Part shown: piece by piece, positions 55,105-62,538 of the stretch | Layout: the number at the start of each line of letters is the position of its first letter | Numbering within the stretch: position 1 is the first letter of the stretch | Origin: Methanospirillum purgamenti | Lineage (GTDB): Archaea > Halobacteriota > Methanomicrobia > Methanomicrobiales > Methanospirillaceae | Strand: one strand, 5' to 3' | Assembly: GCF_018502485.1 (NCBI RefSeq) | Contig: NZ_CP075546.1 | DNA: 64,000 bases | Made by a program: the position numbers and the translations under genes | The notes under the pieces: generated by a model | What the model saw: the letters and a program-made list of their open reading frames with translations, nothing else | Told to the model about the DNA's origin: nothing | The model's database searches: none

Positions 55105-55337
55105 GCCCTGAGTTTTTTATAGGTCTGATTCTGCTCATCATCGGAACGGGGGTAAGTGCCTTTCCCCGTGACCGGGAGTACCTGACCCGTCTTATCAACC
55201 TGGAGATTCCGGCATTCGGACTGCTCCTCGTTGCATTGTCATTTGATGAAACGCTGGCATTATTGACATTCATCGCAGTATCAACCCTGACTACCTTTGT
55301 TCTCGTGTTGTTGATTGAAAGGAGGGCAAAAGAATGA
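55101..55337 (+). CDS. ehaE: Eha subunit E
   Basis: 78 residues, two to three helices ('EFFIGLILLIIGTGVSAF', 'IPAFGLLLVALSFDETLALL'). Coupled to ehaD and ehaF by four-base overlaps. The motif 'LINLEIPAFGLLL' resembles the MrpC/NuoK-like small antiporter subunits, which would place it in the ion-translocating part (inference). Confidence 0.75.
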   Translation: MSPEFFIGLILLIIGTGVSAFPRDREYLTRLINLEIPAFGLLLVALSFDETLALLTFIAVSTLTTFVLVLLIERRAKE

Positions 55338-55801
55338 TACGGTGGATAGGACGTGGCTTTCGGATATTCTCGAACTGGATGTCCACCTATGAAAACCTCG
55401 TTGCAGTGTACGCTGCATTAGGCATTGTAGTTGCCATATGCGGGGTAATTATGGTTCCGATGTTAAGTTATCATGAGGACCAGATCTATTCAAAAACAAT
55501 TAACCGGGATTCAACACTTGATCCCTATGACCGGGGAGGAATTCCGTTTACCAGAGTCGATATTAAATCACAGTACCCGGATAACTCCCCTACAGCCGGG
55601 TACGTGACAACATACCTGACACCTTTCTCCTGGTTCCTGGCAAATAATACGCATTTCCTCGGAACAACAATTGTTGCACATCCAGGAGGAATCCTTGATG
55701 AAATCCTCTATAACACACGGGGCCTTGATACCGTGGTAGAGACGAGCATTCTTTTTACTGCATTTGCCATTGCATCATTTCTTTTCAGGAGGAAAGACTG
55801 A
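55334..55801 (+). CDS. ehaF: Eha subunit F
   Basis: 155 residues. Two membrane helices (about 20-42 and 130-150) enclose a roughly 85-residue loop ('HEDQIYSKTINRDSTLDPYDRGG', 'YVTTYLTPFSWFLANNTHFLG') that probably faces outside. Overlaps ehaG by one base. Assigned by order and size. Confidence 0.77.
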   Translation: MIRWIGRGFRIFSNWMSTYENLVAVYAALGIVVAICGVIMVPMLSYHEDQIYSKTINRDSTLDPYDRGGIPFTRVDIKSQYPDNSPTAGYVTTYLTPFSWFLANNTHFLGTTIVAHPGGILDEILYNTRGLDTVVETSILFTAFAIASFLFRRKD

Positions 55802-56397
55802 TGGATTTTTATCAGATCGGTTTATTAGGCACCCTGAGTTGCGTTGCCATATCATTCATTGCTCTTTTCTTCGAACGGGATGATATCCATAAAATTCTGG
55901 TTGTGGACCTGATAGAAACCACAGGTCTTGTTCTCATCTGCCTTGTTGCAACTGATCTTGCAGAAGCCCTGATCCTCCCGGGGCTTGTAGTCGGTATATC
56001 TGAACTGTTGATGCTCACTGAGTTGTATATCCGGAAAGAGAAACTCCCTCTTCCGACATTTCAACCAATCCGGATTGAGGTCATGCGGACAGCACCACCC
56101 ATTATTACCTTTGCCCTGGTAGTGTATGGAATAATCCTTTCAGGTTTTTCAGGTGGTGCAGTTGCAGGAATAGGGCTTGTATTCTACTTCCTCTGCAAGG
56201 GATATGAAGAACGGTTTGTGCTACTTGAGACGATATCCGGGTACGCATGGGCACTCTGGATTGTGGCATTCTTTATTTTCATGATACTGCCACAGGCATG
56301 GATGATTGCCGTGATGCTCTCCGGAGGAGCGATCCTCGTAAAAGTAACCACCAAAATGGCACTCATCGGCACCATGCGGGAGGGACGAAATGTTTGA
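55801..56397 (+). CDS. ehaG: Eha subunit G
   Basis: 198 residues with five to six helices. The loop 'VVDLIETTGLVLICLVATDLAEALILPGLVVG' and the later 'IYGI...' type helices suit the Eha G subunit. It overlaps ehaH by eight bases. Likely part of the ion channel module. Confidence 0.77.
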   Translation: MDFYQIGLLGTLSCVAISFIALFFERDDIHKILVVDLIETTGLVLICLVATDLAEALILPGLVVGISELLMLTELYIRKEKLPLPTFQPIRIEVMRTAPPIITFALVVYGIILSGFSGGAVAGIGLVFYFLCKGYEERFVLLETISGYAWALWIVAFFIFMILPQAWMIAVMLSGGAILVKVTTKMALIGTMREGRNV

Positions 56398-57046
56398 TCT
56401 GCCTATCGAAGGAGAGGAACTCTTTGTCCTGGAGTTTGGAGACATAGTCAACTATTTCAGTCTGTATACCACGACATTGTTTTTGTTTGCGACAGCCTTT
56501 ATCATCATCGCCATAATTGCACGACCAGAAAGACAGACTGATATCGTATTTGGAACCGATGCTATCTATACAAAAGAAATAAACCCAGAGAACCTCAGGT
56601 TCCAAAGGTTCATGGCAATTGCCTGTGGTCTTGCTACTCTTGGTGCAGTAAGTTCCGGCGATCTTTTTAATTTTTCTCTCTTTACCGCACTAATCGGTAT
56701 TACCAATATTGGAATCGTTGCCGGAGTCAATAACCGGTATGTCCTGAATGCTGCGTATAATTATGGGATAGTGGCCATGGTTGCTACAACATTTCTCTTT
56801 GGTGGTGCAGCAACAGCCCTTGGAACCTGTGGAACACTGTCTATTTGGGAGCTTGCCGGTATGGGGATGGTTCCCCTGGCTGCAAAAATGTTTTTGGTTC
56901 TTGGTGTAATGGGAGAAGGGATGGCTCCCTTTTACATTGCAAAAGCAGAAATTACACGAGCTCCAGGAGCTCCGTACGTTCTTATGATCCATGTCAGTTC
57001 ACTGCTCATCTTCCTTCGGGTCATCGAAATTATTCTGACGGTGTAA
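56390..57046 (+). CDS. ehaH: Eha subunit H, NuoL/M/N-related
   Basis: 218 residues with about five helices. 'GAVSSGDLFNFSLFTALIGITNIG' and 'VPLAAKMFLVLGVMGEGMAPFYIAKAEI' recall the antiporter-like subunits NuoL/M/N, though much shorter. The conserved Lys in 'LAAKMFLV' is of the type used for proton or sodium movement. Ends two bases before ehaI. Confidence 0.78.
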   Translation: MFDLPIEGEELFVLEFGDIVNYFSLYTTTLFLFATAFIIIAIIARPERQTDIVFGTDAIYTKEINPENLRFQRFMAIACGLATLGAVSSGDLFNFSLFTALIGITNIGIVAGVNNRYVLNAAYNYGIVAMVATTFLFGGAATALGTCGTLSIWELAGMGMVPLAAKMFLVLGVMGEGMAPFYIAKAEITRAPGAPYVLMIHVSSLLIFLRVIEIILTV

Positions 57047-57048
57047 TA

Positions 57049-57252
57049 ATGAAAAAAGAGTCATATCTGATAGTAACAATCATCACGGCAATAATTCTTG
57101 GACTTGCATCATATGCCGTTTCTATCGGAATTGAACCGGGATGGCTTGCAGTTGTAATAATTGTACTTACCTTTCCGCTCTTCATCCTGGCACTCTTTCT
57201 CTGGTGGAATGCATCGAATACAGATGGGGATATCCCCTTTACCGGGTATTAA
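57049..57252 (+). CDS. ehaI: Eha subunit I
   Basis: 67 residues, two helices ('YLIVTIITAIILGLASYAV' and 'LAVVIIVLTFPLFILALFLWW'). The start at 57049 directly follows the ehaH stop (TAATAATG). Too short to have a clear domain; named by position. Confidence 0.72.
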   Translation: MKKESYLIVTIITAIILGLASYAVSIGIEPGWLAVVIIVLTFPLFILALFLWWNASNTDGDIPFTGY

Positions 57253-57253
57253 C

Positions 57254-58096
57254 ATGATAACACTGATAATTCCAGCAGTTTTTATCGGCCTTCTCTTTCA
57301 TGGCATACATCGGAAAGTAATCGCCAGAATACAGGGACGACCCGGACCGCCTATTTGGCAGGAAATATTACACACTCTAAAATTTTCGTTCAAACAGACA
57401 TGGATACCGAAAACAGCGAGTATGCCAATGTTCGTTTTCATAGTGGCAGTATCCATCGCAATCTGGACCGGGGCATTCTATATTGTATTTAGTGGTGGGA
57501 GCCTTCTTCTCCTCTTTGCTGTATTTATGCTTCACAAAATTACTGAACATGGGCTTGGACTCTCATCTGGATCCCCATATGGTAAATTCGGGGCTATCCG
57601 ATCAGTCATGTCGGCAGCATCAGAGATCCCCCTATTTGCAACAATTGCTGGAATTTATGTAGTTACCGGATCGCTTATGATCAGTGACATCATTGCATAC
57701 CAGCAGGCACATGGACCATTATTAATCGGGGCATTTCCTATCGCCATCGCTCTTTATATCGTTATTCTATCAAAAATGCATTACGGACCATTTTCGATTA
57801 TTGAAGCGAAGGAGATTGTTTCAGGAAACCGGACTGAACACTTCGGTGTCTGGAGGGCAGGGCTAGAGGTTGCCTATGCTCTCAAAACATTTGTTTTACT
57901 ATCAGTGTTCGTTCTGCTCTTTATCGGAGGGCTTCCCTGGTATCTGATGCTGCTCGCAATGCTGGTTCTCCTTGTCTCCCTCTCATTCGTTTGTGCTTTT
58001 ACTCCCATGCTCTCACCATTTGATGCCGTAGCCCTGCAAACAGTCATTACAGGAATTCTTGCAATATACATCATATTCACAGGAGTGATGGGATGA
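57254..58096 (+). CDS. ehaJ: Eha subunit J, NuoH-like membrane anchor
   Basis: 280 residues with eight helices, homologous to NuoH/HyfC/EchB, which joins the hydrogenase module to the ion channel. The hallmark loop 'KVIARIQGRPGPPIWQEILHTLKF' near residue 20 and the acidic 'SIIEAKEIVSGNRTEHFGVWRAGLEVAYAL' loop are both present. Start placed at the ATG at 57254, one base after the ehaI stop. Confidence 0.88.
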   Translation: MITLIIPAVFIGLLFHGIHRKVIARIQGRPGPPIWQEILHTLKFSFKQTWIPKTASMPMFVFIVAVSIAIWTGAFYIVFSGGSLLLLFAVFMLHKITEHGLGLSSGSPYGKFGAIRSVMSAASEIPLFATIAGIYVVTGSLMISDIIAYQQAHGPLLIGAFPIAIALYIVILSKMHYGPFSIIEAKEIVSGNRTEHFGVWRAGLEVAYALKTFVLLSVFVLLFIGGLPWYLMLLAMLVLLVSLSFVCAFTPMLSPFDAVALQTVITGILAIYIIFTGVMG

Positions 58097-58338
58097 ACCG
58101 GATTCAGATAACCCTCCTGGGAGGAGCAATCGTTTATGGATTGCTATTTGCCATAGAACTCATTCAGGGGCATGTTTTGTGGCAGGCTATTATTGGAATT
58201 GCCCTTCTGGCTTTTCTTGCAGTTCTCCCATATACAAAAGAAGATCACATGCTTCATACGGGTGAAATGATCGCAATATGGATATGTATTCTACTTTTCG
58301 GGCTGTACGCGATTTTAAAATCCGGAGGACTGGTATGA
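58093..58338 (+). CDS. Small Eha membrane subunit (K or L)
   Basis: 81 residues with three helices and a short 'PYTKEDHMLHTGEM' loop. By size it matches EhaK or EhaL; only one such gene is present where class I methanogens have both. Four-base overlaps on both sides. Confidence 0.72.
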   Translation: MNRIQITLLGGAIVYGLLFAIELIQGHVLWQAIIGIALLAFLAVLPYTKEDHMLHTGEMIAIWICILLFGLYAILKSGGLV

Positions 58339-58712
58339 CAGAAGTATACGAACGTGACCTGTATGAGATGAAATATGCTATTCTCAAAAGTCCATATCAT
58401 AAAAAAGTGATCACAGCCTGTGCAGATCTGCTTGAAATCCCTCCTATGAAGATGCGACGGCTCCTTATAGAAAACCTTGATATGATGATGCTTGAATCTC
58501 TTGGAGCAAGATTTGACAGCTGGATGAATCAGGTAGATCGAAATGAAGGTGTCAGACGAGAAATCGGGTATGATCTTTTTACCAGATTTATCCCCGTTAT
58601 ATCCCAGGCGGATTTGGACAAATCACTCAGGGAAGTCACAGATAACCCCGATGATCCTGAAAACGTTCGGGTAATCCTTCGAAGATTACTATTTGGGGAG
58701 ATTTCATCATGA
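58335..58712 (+). CDS. ehaM: Eha subunit M, soluble (DUF1959-like)
   Basis: 125 residues, all-helical and without membrane segments: 'ERDLYEMKYAILKSPYHKKVITACADLL', 'EIPPMKMRRLLIENLDMMMLESL'. This fits the soluble EhaM/DUF1959 family, a small accessory subunit of unknown role. The ATG at 58335 follows CCGGAGG. Confidence 0.8.
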   Translation: MTEVYERDLYEMKYAILKSPYHKKVITACADLLEIPPMKMRRLLIENLDMMMLESLGARFDSWMNQVDRNEGVRREIGYDLFTRFIPVISQADLDKSLREVTDNPDDPENVRVILRRLLFGEISS

Positions 58713-59161
58713 CATTGCTTCAGTCAGTAAAAAATGCTGTCAGACAACGATCCATTCATGTCTGTTATGTAGATACTGGTTCTTGTAATGGGTGTGATAT
58801 CGAAGTCCTGGCATGTCTGTCTCCCCGTTATGATCTTGAACAATACGGTATCTATGTCCATAATAATCCCCGTGAAGCGGATGTACTTCTGGTTATCGGA
58901 GGTGTGACGCCCCAGTGGGAAGACAAATTGAAAATGGTATGGGATAAAATCCCTGAACCCAAGGTAGCGGTGTCCATTGGAAACTGCCCGATATCGGGAT
59001 GTGTCTTTTCAAGGCCACAGACACTCACAAAAGCTCCTGCTAAGAGTTATATCCCGATTGCTGCAGAGGTTCCCGGCTGTCCTCCACGACCTACAGAGAT
59101 CATTCAGGCAATCCTATCAGTAGCTCCTCTGATTTTCAAAGACTGGGAGATCCGGAGATGA
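58709..59161 (+). CDS. ehaN: Eha small hydrogenase subunit (NuoB-like)
   Basis: 150 residues. Four Cys bind the single proximal [4Fe-4S] cluster: Cys26 and Cys29 ('GSCNGCDIE'), Cys93 ('GNCPISG') and Cys124 ('PGCPPRP'). This is the pattern of NuoB and of Ech/Eha small subunits. It passes electrons from the NiFe site to the ferredoxin branch. Overlaps ehaM and ehaO by four bases. Confidence 0.93.
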   Translation: MTLLQSVKNAVRQRSIHVCYVDTGSCNGCDIEVLACLSPRYDLEQYGIYVHNNPREADVLLVIGGVTPQWEDKLKMVWDKIPEPKVAVSIGNCPISGCVFSRPQTLTKAPAKSYIPIAAEVPGCPPRPTEIIQAILSVAPLIFKDWEIRR

Positions 59162-60243
59162 GAAAAACAGTTGATGTATCAATTCCGCTCGGACCAGTAC
59201 ATCCCATCTTCAAGGAACCATGCCGGATAAAGTGTGAGACATTCGGCGAACAGATCCTTGCAGCAGAAGTAGAGCTTGGATACATGAAGAAAGGAATAGA
59301 ACGGATAATGGTCGGCAGACCCTGGCAGGAAGTCATGTTCCTTGCTGAACGGGTGTGTGGAATCTGTTCAGTCATCCATAACTTTGTGTTTATCGAGACG
59401 ATGGAGAAGATATCAGGAGTCATGGTTCCAGATCGGGCAGCATACCTCCGGGTGTTGGCAAATGAGCTAGACCGGATGCAAAGTCACCTCATCGCAAACT
59501 TCTCGTACTGTTATACCATCGAACATGAGACCATCGGGATGTATCTCCTCAATATCCGTGAGACGGTCATGGACATGCTCGAATATCTTACCGGTGCCAG
59601 GGTCACCTGTGCATATATTATTCCGGGAGGAGTACGGTTTGACCCTGATAGTGAAGACCTCACGCGGATTATGAATGCCATGGATGATGTTGAGCGTGAA
59701 ACCCGCCGGTACATGAGCATGTTTGAATCCGGACCGCTTATCGGACTTCGAAGTAAGGGAATCGGAGTGATGACACGGGAGCAGGCAGAGCTCATCCACG
59801 CAGTCGGGCCCACTGCACGGGCCTGTGGTATTACAACCGACTGCAGGTCAGATCACCCGACATACCAGAGACTGAACTTCTCGCCTCTCGTACGGACTGA
59901 AGGGGATAACTATGCCAGGGTTATGCTTCGTTTCCAGGAAATATTACAGAGTGTGGATCTGATTAGAACAGTTATCCATACCCTGCCAGAGGGAAAAATA
60001 AGGGGAGGAGGTACTATTGGAAGAGGAGAGACCACTCATCAGGGTGAAGCACCCCGGGGAGAACTAACCTACCGGGTAAAATCAGACACCCATGGAAGAA
60101 TCCAGGAGATATCTATCCAGACCCCGTCTATTATGAACATCGAAGCATGTGCACGATACATGATTCCGGGTGTAACATCGGTTGCAGATGTCACTGCGGC
60201 ATATATCAGCTCTGACCCGTGTATTGCCTGTACTGAGAGGTAA
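59158..60243 (+). CDS. ehaO: Eha large NiFe hydrogenase subunit
   Basis: 361 residues, NuoD-like. Both nickel-ligand pairs are present: Cys67/Cys70 in 'ERVCGICSVIHNF' and Cys355/Cys358 in 'SDPCIACTER'. The protein ends three residues after the last Cys, so no maturation peptide needs removal, as in some Ech-type enzymes. The active site is therefore predicted functional, unlike in complex I NuoD. Next gene starts three bases after the stop. Confidence 0.94.
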   Translation: MRKTVDVSIPLGPVHPIFKEPCRIKCETFGEQILAAEVELGYMKKGIERIMVGRPWQEVMFLAERVCGICSVIHNFVFIETMEKISGVMVPDRAAYLRVLANELDRMQSHLIANFSYCYTIEHETIGMYLLNIRETVMDMLEYLTGARVTCAYIIPGGVRFDPDSEDLTRIMNAMDDVERETRRYMSMFESGPLIGLRSKGIGVMTREQAELIHAVGPTARACGITTDCRSDHPTYQRLNFSPLVRTEGDNYARVMLRFQEILQSVDLIRTVIHTLPEGKIRGGGTIGRGETTHQGEAPRGELTYRVKSDTHGRIQEISIQTPSIMNIEACARYMIPGVTSVADVTAAYISSDPCIACTER

Positions 60244-60246
60244 CCC

Positions 60247-60858
60247 ATGAGATCCATCCTATCATATATTCAACATATGGCCAGGCCGGAGTGGATTAAA
60301 ACATTTTTCCTCGCGAAAACCGCCCCTCTGACAACTCCACCCCATTTCAGGGAATTCCCCCATCTGACTGGAAGGGAGTGTACGCATTGTTTTCAATGTA
60401 TGATGGTGTGCCCGGCTCCTGGAGCAATAGAAGTTGTCAGAACTGAGAAGCCTGGAGAATGGAAACCAGTGATACACCTTGGGCATTGCATCAGGTGTGG
60501 CCTGTGTGTTGAGATTTGCCCGGAACTGGTCCTTGATGCTGGACGAGTTCATACGAAAAATGCTCAGGATGGTACATACATGCAGTTCCAGTTCCACATC
60601 ACGGTAAATCCGGTTACCTGCATGGGTTGTGGAAGTTGCACAGTTGCTTGCCCGGTCAACAAAGAGATAGATCCCCAACTTGCCGCCAAAGGGACAAGCA
60701 CCTCAGATGAGGTCATTATGAGGGTATACAAAGGGATCAACACGGTGTTTCATGAGGACAAATGTACCGGATGCAAGACCTGTGAAGAGCAATGCCCTAC
60801 CCGATCAATTCTCGTAGCACGGGTCCTTGAACCTCTCCAGATTGAGGAGGAGTCATGA
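60247..60858 (+). CDS. Polyferredoxin with four 4Fe-4S motifs
   Basis: 203 residues. Four Cys clusters: 'CTHCFQCMMVCPAP', 'CIRCGLCVEICPE', 'CMGCGSCTVACPV' and 'CTGCKTCEEQCPT', each CxxCxxCxxxCP. It sits between the hydrogenase catalytic subunits and fwdD, overlapping the latter by four bases. In position it matches EhaP/EhaQ-type ferredoxins but could equally serve as the Fwd electron carrier. It is the likely wire between hydrogenase and formylmethanofuran dehydrogenase. Confidence 0.88.
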   Translation: MRSILSYIQHMARPEWIKTFFLAKTAPLTTPPHFREFPHLTGRECTHCFQCMMVCPAPGAIEVVRTEKPGEWKPVIHLGHCIRCGLCVEICPELVLDAGRVHTKNAQDGTYMQFQFHITVNPVTCMGCGSCTVACPVNKEIDPQLAAKGTSTSDEVIMRVYKGINTVFHEDKCTGCKTCEEQCPTRSILVARVLEPLQIEEES

Positions 60859-61244
60859 AAATCCGAATAAATACTGGCAGAACTGTTGTGCAGGGTTCTC
60901 ACGTAGATCAGAAAAATTCATCAGAATATTACCGGGAGGCATCCACAATACGACTCAATCCTGTTGATATGATGGAGATGGGGGTCGATGATGGTGAACG
61001 GGTCATGGTTACGGTATCAGATGGATCAGTTGTACTCCGGGCCATTTCTGATGAAACTATAAAAAGAGGAACCGGATTTCTACCACTCGGACCATATGCA
61101 AATTACCTTGTCGGAGGAACCACTCATAGCACAGGGATGCCTGATTTTAAAGAGGCAGAAGGAGAGATAGAGGGGACCGGGGACAAAATTCCAAGTGTTG
61201 GTGAACTAATGCGAAAACTGGGTGGTGTCCCATATGGTAGATAA
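60855..61244 (+). CDS. fwdD: Formylmethanofuran dehydrogenase subunit D
   Basis: 129 residues with the molybdopterin-dinucleotide-binding barrel of FwdD: 'IRINTGRTVVQGSHVDQKNS', 'STIRLNPVDMMEMGVDDGERVMV' and 'GFLPLGPYANYLVGGTTHSTGMPDFK'. Works with FwdB to hold the tungsten or molybdenum cofactor. Overlaps the polyferredoxin by four bases and fwdB by eleven. Confidence 0.93.
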   Translation: MKIRINTGRTVVQGSHVDQKNSSEYYREASTIRLNPVDMMEMGVDDGERVMVTVSDGSVVLRAISDETIKRGTGFLPLGPYANYLVGGTTHSTGMPDFKEAEGEIEGTGDKIPSVGELMRKLGGVPYGR

Positions 61245-62538
61245 TGTTAGACATGTTGTCTGCCCATATTGTGGTTGTCTTTGTGATGATATTCTCATAG
61301 AATTAACCGACGGAAAGATATCCGGCGTTGAGAATGCCTGTACATTAGGTGCCCACAAATTTTTAGATGATGCAGGAAACCGCCTAAAAGGGCCGATTAT
61401 GCGAAAAGGGGATCAATGGATAGATGTCTCCTATGAAGAAGCAATCGATTACGCTGTACAAATACTATCAGAAGCAGATCGCCCCCTTCTGTATGGATGG
61501 TCCGGATGTGTGACAGAAACTCAGGCAATCGGTGCTCATCTGGCGGAACTTATCGGAGGTGTCGTTGATAGTACAACATCAGTGTGTCATGGACCCTCTA
61601 TTCTGGCGATTCAAGAAGTAGGCCATCCGGGATGCACACTCGGACAGGTAAAGAACCGGGCGGATACCATAATTTATTGGGGTTCCAATCCAATCGAGGC
61701 CCACCCGAGGCATCTAAGCAGGTATACAAATTACGCAGATGCATATTTTTTTCATAACGCATTTCGTGAACGTAAGGTTATCGTAGTTGATGTCAGGAAA
61801 ACTGCAACCGCAGAGATCGCAACTGAGTATGTCCAGTTAGAACAGGGTGGTGATTATCACGTCCTTTCAGCTCTTCGAACAATAATCAGGGGAAGAGCAG
61901 ACATTATCCCGGATATGGTTGCAGGGGTTCCAAAAAGTCAGCTTATCAGGGTTGCAGATATCTGTAAACAAGCAAAATTTGGGGCCCTTTTCTTTGGGGT
62001 CGGTGTTACGATGACCGGGGGTAAATACAAAAATATTCGGAATGCAATCGAATTTGTTGATGAATTAAATCGTCATACGAAATGGACCATATCCCCGATG
62101 CGAGGACATTCAAATGTATACGGATCAAACGAAGTCTTCACCTGGATAAGTGGGTATCCATTTGCTGTAGATTATTCACGAGGAATCGCATTTTATAATC
62201 CTGGTGAGACAACCGCGGTGGATATCCTGGCTCGTGGAGAAGCTGATGCAGCCCTGATTATGGCAAGTGATCCTGGTGCTCATTTTCCTCGTGTGTGTTC
62301 AGAACATCTTGCAAAGATACCCACCATTCTCTTTGATCCATATCCAAGTGCAACAACCCACCTTTGTACCCTCCAGATACCATCTGCAGTCAATGGCATT
62401 GATGCAGAAGGAACAGCATACCGTATGGATGGCATTCCAATCAGAACCCGGAAATTCCTTGACAACGGCTATCCAACCGATACCTCCCTATTAGAACAGA
62501 TATATAACAGAATTAAGGAGTTGAAAGGAAATGCGTGA
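61234..62538 (+). CDS. fwdB: Formylmethanofuran dehydrogenase catalytic subunit B
   Basis: 434 residues; reduces CO2 to formate with a tungsto- or molybdopterin. A [4Fe-4S] site is formed by Cys10, Cys13, Cys17 and Cys36 ('VCPYCGCLCDD', 'ENACTLG'). Cys118 in 'STTSVCHGPS' is the metal-coordinating residue; no UGA/selenocysteine is used. 'YWGSNPIEAHPRHLSRY' and 'ASDPGAHFP' bind the cofactor. The ATG at 61234 is chosen over a GTG at 61222. Overlaps fwdA by eight bases. Confidence 0.95.
   Translation: MVDNVRHVVCPYCGCLCDDILIELTDGKISGVENACTLGAHKFLDDAGNRLKGPIMRKGDQWIDVSYEEAIDYAVQILSEADRPLLYGWSGCVTETQAIGAHLAELIGGVVDSTTSVCHGPSILAIQEVGHPGCTLGQVKNRADTIIYWGSNPIEAHPRHLSRYTNYADAYFFHNAFRERKVIVVDVRKTATAEIATEYVQLEQGGDYHVLSALRTIIRGRADIIPDMVAGVPKSQLIRVADICKQAKFGALFFGVGVTMTGGKYKNIRNAIEFVDELNRHTKWTISPMRGHSNVYGSNEVFTWISGYPFAVDYSRGIAFYNPGETTAVDILARGEADAALIMASDPGAHFPRVCSEHLAKIPTILFDPYPSATTHLCTLQIPSAVNGIDAEGTAYRMDGIPIRTRKFLDNGYPTDTSLLEQIYNRIKELKGNA

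Noticed and set aside
61234..62538. Selenocysteine in FwdB
   Set aside because: The metal-ligand position is a normal Cys codon (Cys118) and the frame has no internal TGA.
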